DNA from: Mesostigma viride
Lineage: Eukaryota > Streptophyta > Mesostigmatophyceae > Mesostigmatales > Mesostigmataceae
Assembly (NCBI GenBank): GCA_009746045.1
Contig: RPFO01000382.1
Span: forward strand, 36,001 to 100,000
Length of the DNA stretch: 64,000 bases
Direction of reading: 5' to 3'
In this document: piece after piece, positions 11,899 through 22,200 of the stretch
How the letters are laid out: the number at the start of each line of letters is the position of its first letter
Position numbering within the stretch: position 1 is the first letter of the stretch
Position numbers and translations under genes: made by a program
Notes under the pieces: model-generated
The model's database searches: none
Told to the model about the DNA's origin: nothing
What the model saw: only the letters and a program-made list of their open reading frames with translations

Positions 11899-13670
11899 AA
11901 CATTTCAAAATTTCTCTTGAAAAACTTCTTAACACCAACATTGCTTCTGTAAAATTTGCTACACCCAAGTATGCCCCAGGGCAAGAACCCTGTGTGGCAG
12001 ACCTGGTTCACAACCAAAAACTTCATCCCAACTCATTTGGATTGGGCAAGCATGATGTGGCTAAAATGTCTCCTCTTTCTTATGAACAGATAGAGCAAGA
12101 CTGTCGCACACACATAGGATTCCTAAAATGGGTGGAGGCCTTTAACAAGGCCAGGGAAGAATGGGTAGTGCCAGATCCTCTTAGTCCTTCTCATACTCCC
12201 CCTGTCACACCTATTGACAAAAAGCCTGCAGGGTGCAAGCACTTGCGCCTGAAGTTTGTGTGTAAACATAAGCCAGCAGCAGATGGGTCAGTCATCTTTC
12301 ATGCTAGACCTTGTGTGACAGAGTTCAAGGGCACCACTGATCTGACAGAGGCAGAGTTGTACACGCCAGGCATTCAGCAAACATCCCTAAAAATCTTGCT
12401 GTCTGTCTTTGTGGGTCATCTCAATGATGGGGATGACTATATCTGTAAGGCTACAGACATTAAAAGGGCTTTCCTGAAAGGCTCACCTGAGATAGCACAA
12501 CAAGTGTGGCATGGTCAGGTGTACGTAGTCTCCACTCCCAGAGTTTGGGCAAAACACATCCCTCAGCAGTACCTGAAAGCTAACATAGGTGTTGAAGGGC
12601 TGCAATCAGCTCCTCGCATTTTCAGGATGTCAGCTCAGGCTGTGTTTGAAAAGTTAGGGGCTAGATATGATGACATAGACCCTTGCTTCTTTGTGGTCCC
12701 ACACCCTCATGGCATTCTCACCTTTGTGTGGCATGGGGATGATCAGCTGATTGCTGGGCCAAGGCGTGCTGTGGATGATTTTATTCAACAAGTGTCACAG
12801 CATTTTGAGATTGGCAAGCAAGTAGAGCTGGGCACCACTGCCATAAAATTTTGTGGCACAATGTTACAACTCCAGCAGCATCAAAACCAGTGGGTGTGTG
12901 CACTCTACTCTCCCAATGATTACATGCACAGCTGCTTGGAGGTTTTGCAAACAAAAATCAAACCTGGAGCCTGTCCTACCATTAGAGGCAAGCTGGGGTG
13001 GTTGTGCTCAACGTGTGCACCTCACCTGGCTGTGGTTAGCAGAGTTGATGATGATGTCTTGATGCAAGTAGGTCACAAAGCCATCACCAAAACTCTCCAG
13101 GAGGGCCCTCCCCTTATCTTGCACTCCTTGGATCTCCACAAAACCATTCACATCCAAGCTATGATGGATAGTTCCATGGAGTCCAGGCAGATTACCAAGT
13201 TGCAGGCAAGGGAGTCAGGCTTGTATTTTGTGCAGAATGATGATGCACCCTTGTCTCTCATTTCATGGTACAGCCGGTTGCATAGACGCAAGGCTGTCAG
13301 CAGCAATGCTGCTGAGTGCAGGGCAGTGGTGTCAGCAGTGCTTCATGCCAGGTACTTGAATCATGTGCTGGTTTGGTTGCAGATGCAAGCAGGCAGCAAT
13401 GCTGGGGTGGTGGCACACTTGCTCACTGACAGTCAGTCAGTCCTCAGTTTCCTTGCTAACCCCTATGCTGTCCACACTGATCTTGACTGGGTGGTCCTGA
13501 AACAGGAGTCCACCTACTGGGAGTCCACCCGTCACGTGGAGGACAAACACAACGCTGCTGATGCACTCACTAAAGTGCCTCAGCAGGCAGCTGAACAATA
13601 TCAGCTGTTGTACCACTTGATGAACCCCTATGGCAAGCAGGCAACCCTGCCCCATAGGGGGGACGCCTAG
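11709..13670 (+). CDS. protease C-terminal part, reverse transcriptase and RNase H
   Basis: Open frame, -1 relative to the upstream gag-integrase frame and overlapping it at 11709-11898. The first ATG is at 11880, so it is probably made by frameshifting or is the result of a base loss; no X-XXY-YYZ heptamer in the right register was found in the overlap. The RT is Ty1/copia type: first catalytic Asp in DIKRAFLKG (GAC at 12456), and the GDD box as WHGDDQLIAG (12735-12743), where copia elements usually have YVDD. RNase H has the four acidic residues: D at 13167 (MMDSSM), E at 13314 (AECRA), D at 13428 (TDSQS) and D at 13560 (ADALTK, the copia signature). The domain order integrase-RT-RNase H is the copia order. 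Coding sequence looks undamaged to the stop at 13670. Confidence 0.85.
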   Translation, partial: FLRAVIPQGTRSGHVDYTRYPHPFQVLEGYKGNALLGDPFLCYPGVLISSDRLSIQDMGGVDLKHFKISLEKLLNTNIASVKFATPKYAPGQEPCVADLVHNQKLHPNSFGLGKHDVAKMSPLSYEQIEQDCRTHIGFLKWVEAFNKAREEWVVPDPLSPSHTPPVTPIDKKPAGCKHLRLKFVCKHKPAADGSVIFHARPCVTEFKGTTDLTEAELYTPGIQQTSLKILLSVFVGHLNDGDDYICKATDIKRAFLKGSPEIAQQVWHGQVYVVSTPRVWAKHIPQQYLKANIGVEGLQSAPRIFRMSAQAVFEKLGARYDDIDPCFFVVPHPHGILTFVWHGDDQLIAGPRRAVDDFIQQVSQHFEIGKQVELGTTAIKFCGTMLQLQQHQNQWVCALYSPNDYMHSCLEVLQTKIKPGACPTIRGKLGWLCSTCAPHLAVVSRVDDDVLMQVGHKAITKTLQEGPPLILHSLDLHKTIHIQAMMDSSMESRQITKLQARESGLYFVQNDDAPLSLISWYSRLHRRKAVSSNAAECRAVVSAVLHARYLNHVLVWLQMQAGSNAGVVAHLLTDSQSVLSFLANPYAVHTDLDWVVLKQESTYWESTRHVEDKHNAADALTKVPQQAAEQYQLLYHLMNPYGKQATLPHRGDA

Positions 13671-14711
13671 CAGGGTCCTGTTCACCAGGGCCGCCTAGGT
13701 CACCCAGTACCCCTTGGGCAGGTCCAAGGGGTAGGTTGTGGCTTCCAGCCAGGGGGGTTGGTTGGAGTCTGTTTTCATACATCTGCGTGCCCTATGCCCA
13801 ATAAAATCTGTTTTGATTTTCTCAACACCATGGAATTTCGTTATGCACACCTTCATAGGTGGGCATGGGATGTATCTCACACCTTTATTCCCTAGGGCGT
13901 ATGCCTTGGTGGAATGGCCTTGAGCTCAGTGGCTCAGGTGCCCCCATTCAAGTGGAGGGTCAAAGCTCCCTTGACAGGTGGTTACCCAGGACCCCAGTTC
14001 ACTGTGGATATCCTGGGCCACCTGGCCTTACTGTTCAGTGGCAGTACAGGCATGGGTGCTGTCATGTTGTCTAGTACAACGTGCTCAGCACAGGTGCAGG
14101 ATGAAATATTCCTGTCACCTGTCACCAGGACTTCAGTCACCCATGTGCAGGGCAGGGGTGGCTGGTCTCCCACGTTGTGCAGGTGCAATGTGGCCAGGTC
14201 CAGGATGTCATAGTCCTGTCACCTGTCACTCGGACTTCAGCCCCCTCTGTGCAGGGCAGGGGTGGCTGGTCCTCACATGTTGTGCAGGTACAACATGGAC
14301 AGTGCAGGGTGCAATAAACCTGTCCACTGTCACTCCTCAGGTTGCAGGTAACCTGAGCTCAGTTGACCCAGCCTGGCTGGGTATTTTTCTCTGAGTGGGC
14401 GATGATGATGGAACAACATGGAACCTCTTAAACGGTTACCTTGGCATTTTTACAATGGCTTCTTGGCTGGTGATGCACTCCCTGGATAGGCAGACAGGCA
14501 TAGCTATCTCCCTTGTGAGCTCGCGAGGAGGAGGAACTCCCCGGGCATGTTGAGCTAAACGTGATGCCATCACAAGTATTGCACGAGTTCTGGGGCCCAT
14601 CTTTTTCAGTCCAGATGTTGCAGTATGGGTGTCAGTTGCTCAGCACCTCAGTCAGCTTGGAGTCAGTCTCCTAGCTGGGCAGGGTCAGGCTTGAAGTCGC
14701 TAGCCTTCAAC
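13671..14711 (+). other. 3' noncoding region of the retrotransposon
   Basis: No protein homology seen. It holds an imperfect tandem repeat of ~104 bp (about 14110-14320; GGCAGGGGTGGCTGGT recurs at 14151 and 14255), and AATAAA at 13799-13805 and near 14312 that could act as polyadenylation signals. Confidence 0.6.
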
Positions 14712-14732
14712 CTGAAAGGAAAACATAATGGG
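14712..14732 (+). other. polypurine tract
   Basis: Mostly purine stretch ending AATGGG directly before the 3' LTR, in the position where plus-strand DNA synthesis is primed. Confidence 0.6.
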
Positions 14733-15187
14733 AGTTAGATGAGATGCTTAGGCTGACACACGGATTTCCGGCCTGCGCGCCGCGTATTGCCTACCGCGGC
14801 TGAGCGGGACACCTCAGTACAGTACGGCAGGGTGTACGGTACTGAGGTGTCATGTGGACCGATGTGCGGTTAGTGCCAGACTGTTCCTAGGTGCTAGCTC
14901 GACCCGCCAGGTCCGGTGTAGCCGGGCCTGACGGGCCGAGTCTTAGCTGGATGCTAGTGACGTGGTCGCATGGCATTGCAGTGTACACTTGTCCACTGGT
15001 CGTGTGCTGCAGGTAGCACCGCCATAGGCATATAGGCGTAGCACTGGGGAGTGCCACAGCACCCGAGTCTGCCCAGTTCCATTCTGAGCCCTCAGCTTTC
15101 ATCGCTCTCTCATTGTATTATTGTAATACAATCATCATTCGCTCTCAGCTTTCGCAGTTGTTCGTCGTCCCTAGTCTCCATCCAACT
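14733..15187 (+). repeat. 3' LTR
   Basis: 455 bp, identical by eye to the 5' LTR at 5406-5860. It is followed at 15188-15192 by the target duplication GCTGC and then intact satellite. Confidence 0.95.
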
Positions 15188-18100
15188 GCTGCACACACAC
15201 GTACATCCACCGCGCACGCAAGGGGCGGCTGCACACACACATACATACATGCACCATGCACGCAAGGGGCGAGTGCACACACATGTACATACACCGCGCA
15301 CGCAAGGGGCAACTGCCCACACATGACATACACCGCACGCAAGGGGCGGCTGCACACACATGTACATCCACCGCGCACGCAAGGGGCGAGTGCACACACA
15401 CGTACACACACCGCGCACGCAAGGGGCTGCTGCACACACACGTACACACACCATGCACGCAAGCCGGCATGCACACACACGTACATCCACCGCGCACGCA
15501 AGGGGCAACTGCACACACATGTACACACACCGCGCACGCTTGGGGCGGCTGCACACACACGTACCTACACCGCGCACGCAAGGGGCGGCTGCACACACAT
15601 GTACACACACCGCGCACGCAAGGGGCGGCTGCACACACACGTACACACACCGCACGCAAGCCGGCATGCACACACACGTACATCCACCGCGCACGCAAGG
15701 GGCAACTGCACACACATGTACACACACCGCGCACGCTTGGGGCAGCTGCACTCACATGTACACACACCGCGCACGCTTGGGGCGGCTGCACACACACGTA
15801 CATACACCGCGCACGCAAGGGGCGGCTGCACACACACGTACATACACCGCGCACGCAAGGGGCGGCTGCACACACGTACACACACCGCGCACGCAAGGGG
15901 CGGCTGCACACACACGTACATACACCATGCACGCAAGGGGCTGCACACACACTTACACACACCGCACGCAAGGGCCGGCATGCACACACACTGGCATACA
16001 CCGCGCACGCAAGGGGCGGCTGCACACACGTACATACACCGCGCACGCAAGGGGCGAGTGCACACACACGTACACACACCGCGCACGAAAGGGGCGGCTG
16101 CACACACACGTACACACACCATGCACGCAATTGCCGGCATGCACACACACGTACATCCACTGCGCACGCAAGGGGCAACTGCACACACATGTACACACGC
16201 TCAGGGCGGCTGCACACACACTTACACACACCATGCACGCAAGGGCCGGCATGCACACACACTGGCATACACCGCGCACGCAAGGGGCGGCTGCACCCAC
16301 ATGTACATACACCATGCACGCAAGGACAAGGATTCACACACACGTACACACACCGCGCACGCAAGGGGCGGCTGCACACAAACGTACACACACCATGCAC
16401 GCAATTGCCGGCATGCACACACACGTACATCCACCGCGCACGCAAGGGGCAACTGCACACACATGTACACACGCTTGGGGCGGCTGCACTCACATGTACA
16501 CACACCGCGCACGCAAGGGCCGGCTGCACACACACGTACATACACCGCGCACGCAAGGGGCAACTGCACACACACGTACACACACCATGCACGCAAGGGG
16601 CGGCTGCACACACACGTACACACACCATGCACGCAAGGAGCGACTTCACGCACAGGTACACACACCATGCACGCAAGGTTCGGCTGCACACACATGTACA
16701 TCCACCGCGCACGCAAGGGGCGAGTGCAAACACATGTACATACACCGCGCACGCAAGGGGCAACTGCCCACACATGTACATCCACCGCGCACGCAAGGGC
16801 CGGCTGCACTCAATTGTACATACACCGCCCATGCAAGGGGCGGCTGCACACACACGTACACACACCATGCACGCAAGGGCCGGCATGCACACACAGTACA
16901 CACACCGCGCACGCAAGGGGCGGCTGCACACACACGTACATACACTGCGCACGCAAGGGGCTGCTGCACACACACTTACACTCACCATGCACGCAAGGGG
17001 CGGCTGCACACACACGTACACACACCGCGCACGCAAGGGACGGCTGCACACACACGTACATACACCGCGCACGCAAGGGGCGGCTGCACTTACATGTACA
17101 CACACCACGCACGCAAGGGGCGGCTGCACACACACGTACATACACCGCGCACGCAAGGACCGGCTCCACTCACATGTACATCCACCGCGCAACCACGGGG
17201 CGGCTGCACACACACGTACATACACCGCGCACGCAAGGGGCTGCTGCACACACACTTACACACAAAATGCACGCTTGGGGCGACGGCACTCACATGTACA
17301 TACACCGCGCACGAAAGGGGTGGCTGCACACACACGTACATCCACCGCGCACGCAAGGGGCGGCTGCACACACACATACATACACCGCGCACGCTTGGGG
17401 CGGCTGCACACACACGTACCTACACCGCGCACGCAAGGGGCGGCTGCACACACACGTACATACACCGCGCACGCAAGGGGCGAGTGCACACACACGTACA
17501 CACACCGCGCACGCAAGGGGCGGCTGCACACACACGTACACACACCATGCACGCAATTGCCGGCATGCACACACACGTACATCCACCGCGCACGCAAGGG
17601 GCAACTGCACACACATGTACACACACCGCGCACGCTTGGGGCAGCTGCACTCACATGTACACACACCGCGCACGCTTGGGGCGGCTGCACACACACGTAC
17701 ACACACCGCGCACGCTTGGGGCGGCTGCACACACACGTACCTACACCGCGCACGCAAGGGGCGGCTGCACACACACTTACACACAAAATGCACGCTTGGG
17801 GCGACGGCACTCACATGTACACACACCGCGCACGCAAGGGGCGGCTGCACACACACGTACACACACCATGCACGCAATTGCCGGCATGCACACACACGTA
17901 CATCCACCGCGCACGCAAGGGGCAACTGCACACACATGTACACACACCGCGCACGCTTGGGGCAGCTGCACTCACATGTACACACACCGCGCACGCTTGG
18001 GGCGGCTGCACACACACGTACATACACCGCGCACGCAAGGGGCGGCTGCACACATACGTACCTACACCGCGCACGCAAGGGGCGGCTGCACACACACGTA

Positions 18101-18722
18101 CATACACCGCGCACGCAAGGGGCAACTGCACACACATGTACACACACCGCGCACGCTTGGGGCGGCTGCACACACACGTACCTACACCGCGCACGCAAGG
18201 GGCGGCTGCACACACATGTACACACACCGCGCACGCAAGGGGCGGCTGCACACACACGTACACACACCATGCACGCCATTGCCGGCATGCACACACACGT
18301 ACATCCACCGCGCACGCAAGGGGCAACTGCACACACATGTACACACACCGCGCACGCTTGGGGCAGCTGCACTCACATGTACACACACCGCGCACGCTTG
18401 GGGCGGCTGCACACACACGTACATACACCGCGCACGCAAGGGGCGGCTGCACACACACGTACATACACCGCGCACGCAAGGGGCGGCTGCACACATACGT
18501 ACACACACCGCGCACGCAAGGGGCGGCTGCACACACACGTACATACACCATGCACGCAAGGGGCTGCACACACACTTACACACACCATGCACGCAAGGGC
18601 CGGCATGCACACACACTGGCATACACCGCGCACGCAAGGGGCGGCTGCACACACGTACATACACCGCGCACGCAAGGGGCGAGTGCACACACACGTACAC
18701 ACACCGCGCACGAAAGGGGCGG
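15188..18722. repeat. 40-bp minisatellite, array segment (about 88 monomers)
   Basis: Tandem 40-bp monomers with recurring variants (CGCTTGGGGCGG, CGCAATTGCCGGCATGC, ATGTACATCCACC). As 40 is not a multiple of three, each reading frame cycles every 120 bp and none meets a stop codon, giving His/Thr-rich peptides on the plus strand and Cys/Val-rich ones on the minus strand. I do not call these genes: all frames are equally open, composition follows from the repeat, and no domain is present. Confidence 0.95.
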
Positions 18723-18723
18723 C

Positions 18724-18930
18724 AGTTACGTTAAATAGTGCCGGAACCTTTTTGCCGCCTGAGGCAAATCGGGCCGGAACACTATTTTGCCCGGAATAAC
18801 CACTTCCGAGCACCCAAGTTAATTCGGCCGAATTAACTTGGGTGCTCGGAAGTGGTTATTCCGGGCAAAATAGTGTTCCGGCCCGATTTGCCTCAGGCGG
18901 CAAAAGGTTCCGGCACTATTTAACGTAACT
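18724..18930. repeat. perfect palindrome (hairpin 1)
   Basis: Arms of about 103 bp meeting at 18827/18828 with no spacer. The single difference between arms is a T5/A4 length difference. Confidence 0.93.
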
Positions 18931-19061
18931 AAAACCTGTGCAACTTGGAGGTCAGGGGTTCGAATCCTCACTGAGGCAGCTCCGGCGCATTTAGTGGTGC
19001 GTGCTCAGCGGCCTAGGCGGATGTCTCGGGCTCTTCGTCCCCCTCCACGAGGCCAGGTTTT
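18931..19061 (+). ncRNA. tRNA-like core of foldback element
   Basis: The core contains AGGTCAGGGGTTCGAATCC, which looks like the variable loop and T arm of a tRNA (B box of an RNA polymerase III promoter), followed by CTGAGGC. The complementary GCCTCAG lies in the adjacent hairpin arm, so a 7-bp acceptor-like stem could form across the hairpin end. No convincing D arm or anticodon arm is present. It may be a tRNA-derived remnant, not a functional tRNA. Confidence 0.45.
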
Positions 19062-19269
19062 AGTTACGTTAAATAGTGCCGGAACCTTTTTGCCGCCTGA
19101 GGCAAATCGGGCCGGAACACTATTTTGCCCGGAATAACCACTTCCGAGCACCCAAGTTAATTCGGCCGAATTAACTTGGGTGCTCGGAAGTGGTTATTCC
19201 GGGCAAAATAGTGTTCCGGCCCGATTTGCCTCAGGCGGCAAAAAGGTTCCGGCACTATTTAACGTAACT
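19062..19269. repeat. perfect palindrome (hairpin 2)
   Basis: Same 208-bp palindrome as hairpin 1, with T5/A5 in both arms. Confidence 0.93.
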
Positions 19270-19270
19270 G

Positions 19271-22200
19271 CGGCTGCACACACACGTACACACACCATGC
19301 ACGCAATTGCCGGCATGCACACACACGTACATCCACTGCGCACGCAAGGGGCAACTGCACACACATGTACACACGCTCAGGGCGGCTGCACACACACTTA
19401 CACACACCATGCACGCAAGGGCCGGCATGCACACACACTGGCATACACCGCGCACGCAAGGGGCGGCTGCACCCACATGTACATACACCATGCACGCAAG
19501 GACAAGGATTCACACACACGTACACACACCGCGCACGCAAGGGGCGGCTGCACACAAACGTACACACACCATGCACGCAATTGCCGGCATGCACACACAC
19601 GTACATCCACCGCGCACGCAAGGGGCAACTGCACACACATGTACACACGCTTGGGGCGGCTGCACTCACATGTACACACACCGCGCACGCAAGGGGCGGC
19701 TGCACACACACGTACATACACCGCGCACGCAAGGGGCAACTGCACACACACGTACACACACCATGCACGCAAGGGGCGGCTGCACACACACGTACACACA
19801 CCATGCACGCAAGGAGCGACTTCACGCACAGGTACACACACCATGCACGCAAGGTTCGGCTGCACACACATGTACATCCACCGCGCACGCAAGGGGCGAG
19901 TGCAAACACATGTACATACACCGCGCACGCAAGGGGCAACTGCCCACACATGTACATCCACCGCGCACGCAAGGGCCGGCTGCACTCAATTGTACATACA
20001 CCGCCCATGCAAGGGGCGGCTGCACACACACGTACACACACCATGCACGCAAGGGCCGGCATGCACACACAGTACACACACCGCGCACGCAAGGGGCGGC
20101 TGCACACACACGTACATACACTGCGCACGCAAGGGGCTGCTGCACACACACTTACACTCACCATGCACGCAAGGGGCGGCTGCACACACACGTACACACA
20201 CCGCGCACGCAAGGGACGGCTGCACACACACGTACATACACCGCGCACGCAAGGGGCGGCTGCACTTACATGTACACACACCACGCACGCAAGGGGCGGC
20301 TGCACACACACGTACATACACCGCGCACGCAAGGACCGGCTCCACTCACATGTACATCCACCGCGCAACCACGGGGCGGCTGCACACACACGTACATACA
20401 CCGCGCACGCAAGGGGCTGCTGCACACACACTTACACACAAAATGCACGCTTGGGGCGACGGCACTCACATGTACATACACCGCGCACGCTTGGGGCAGC
20501 TGCACACACACGTACATCCACCGCGCACGCAAGGGGCGGCTGCACACACACATACATACACCGCGCACGCTTGGGGCGGCTGCACACACACGTACCTACA
20601 CCGCGCACGCAAGGGGCGGCTGCACACACACGTACATACACCGCGCACGCAAGGGGCGAGTGCACACACACGTACACACACCGCGCACGCAAGGGGCGGC
20701 TGCACACACACGTACACACACCATGCACGCAATTGCCGGCATGCACACACACGTACATCCACCGCGCACGCAAGGGGCAACTGCACACACATGTACACAC
20801 ACCGCGCACGCTTGGGGCAGCTGCACTCACATGTACACACACCGCGCACGCTTGGGGCGGCTGCACACACACGTACACACACCGCGCACGCTTGGGGCGG
20901 CTGCACACACACGTACCTACACCGCGCACGCAAGGGGCGGCTGCACACACACTTACACACAAAATGCACGCTTGGGGCGACGGCACTCACATGTACACAC
21001 ACCGCGCACGCAAGGGGCAACTGCACACACATGTACACACACCGCGCACGCAAGGGGCGGCTGCACACACACGTACACACACCATGCACGCAATTGCCGG
21101 CATGCACACACACGTACATCCACCGCGCACGCAAGGGGCAACTGCACACACATGTACACACACCGCGCACGCTTGGGGCAGCTGCACTCACATGTACACA
21201 CACCGCGCACGCTTGGGGCGGCTGCACACACACGTACATACACCGCGCACGCAAGGGGCGGCTGCACACATACGTACCTACACCGCGCACGCAAGGGGCG
21301 GCTGCACACACACGTACATACACCGCGCACGCAAGGACCGGCTCCACTCACATGTACATCCACCGCGCAACCACGGGGCGGCTGCACACACACGTACATA
21401 CACCGCGCACGCAAGGGGCTGCTGCACACACACTTACACACAAAATGCACGCTTGGGGCGACGGCACTCACATGTACATACACCGCGCACGAAAGGGGTG
21501 GCTGCACACACACGTACATCCACCGCGCACGCAAGGGCGGCTGCACACACACATACATACACCATGCACGGAAGGGGCGAGTGCAAAAACATGTACATAC
21601 ACCGCGCACGCAAGGGGCAACTGCCCACACATGGACATACACCATGCACACAAGGGGCGGCTGCACACACATGTACATCCACCGCGCACGCAAGGGGCGA
21701 GTGCACACACACGTACACACACCGCGCACGCAAGGGCGGCTGCACACACACGTACACACACCATGCACGCAATTGCCGGCATGCACACACACGTACATCC
21801 ACCGCGCACGCAAGGGGCAACTGCACACACATGTACACACACCGCGCACGCTTGGGGCAGCTGCACTCACATGTACACACACCGCGCACGCTTGGGGCGG
21901 CTGCACACACACGTACATACACCGCGCACGCTTGGGGCGGCTGCACACACACGTACCTACACCGCGCACGCAAGGGGCGGCTGCACACACACTTACACAC
22001 AAAATGCACGCTTGGGGCGACGGCACTCACATGTACACACACCGCGCACGCAAGGGGCGGCTGCACACACACGTACACACACCATGCACGCAATTGCCGG
22101 CATGCACACACACATACATCCACCGCGCACGCAAGGGGCAACTGCACACACATGTACCTACACCGCGCACGCAAGGGGCGGCTGCACACACATGTACATC

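Larger units (their letters stand above)
5406..15187 (+). mobile_element. LTR retrotransposon with copia-type RT, complete copy with internal duplication
   Basis: Order: 5' LTR (5406-5860), primer-binding site (5861), gag with zinc knuckles and integrase (5909-10474), a 1277-bp tandem duplication (9152-11705), protease-like region (about 11620-11880), RT and RNase H (to 13670), a 1-kb 3' noncoding stretch, purine tract (14712-14732) and 3' LTR (14733-15187). GCTGC flanks both ends (5401-5405 and 15188-15192) as a 5-bp target duplication. Removing the element rejoins a satellite sequence seen intact at 17314-17345. The two LTRs are identical by eye, so insertion is recent. Without the duplication the element would be 8505 bp. 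RT and RNase H are of Ty1/copia type and integrase lies upstream of RT as in copia, but LTR ends are not TG/CA and the protease-like motif follows integrase. Confidence 0.93.
18723..19270. mobile_element. foldback element with two hairpins (548 bp)
   Basis: Ends CAGTTACGTTAAATAG and its inverse, flanked by CGG at 18720-18722 and 19271-19273. The empty site is visible in the super-repeat copy at about 22930-22945, where GGGGCGGCTGCAC is uninterrupted. Structure: hairpin 1 (18724-18930), unique core (18931-19061), hairpin 2 (19062-19269). Each hairpin is an inverted repeat without a loop, centred on AATTCGGCCGAATT. Hairpin 1 has one base mismatch in length (four versus five A). The core carries a tRNA B-box-like GGTTCGAATCC. 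No transposase is encoded, so the element would be non-autonomous. A 3-bp duplication with CAGT ends is compatible with CACTA-like or Chapaev-like transposases, but this is unproven. Confidence 0.88.

Noticed and set aside
15171-17255. Cys/Val-rich minus-strand frames that look like metallothionein-like or secreted cysteine-rich proteins
   Set aside because: They are the reverse translation of the same AC-rich satellite and recur wherever it does.
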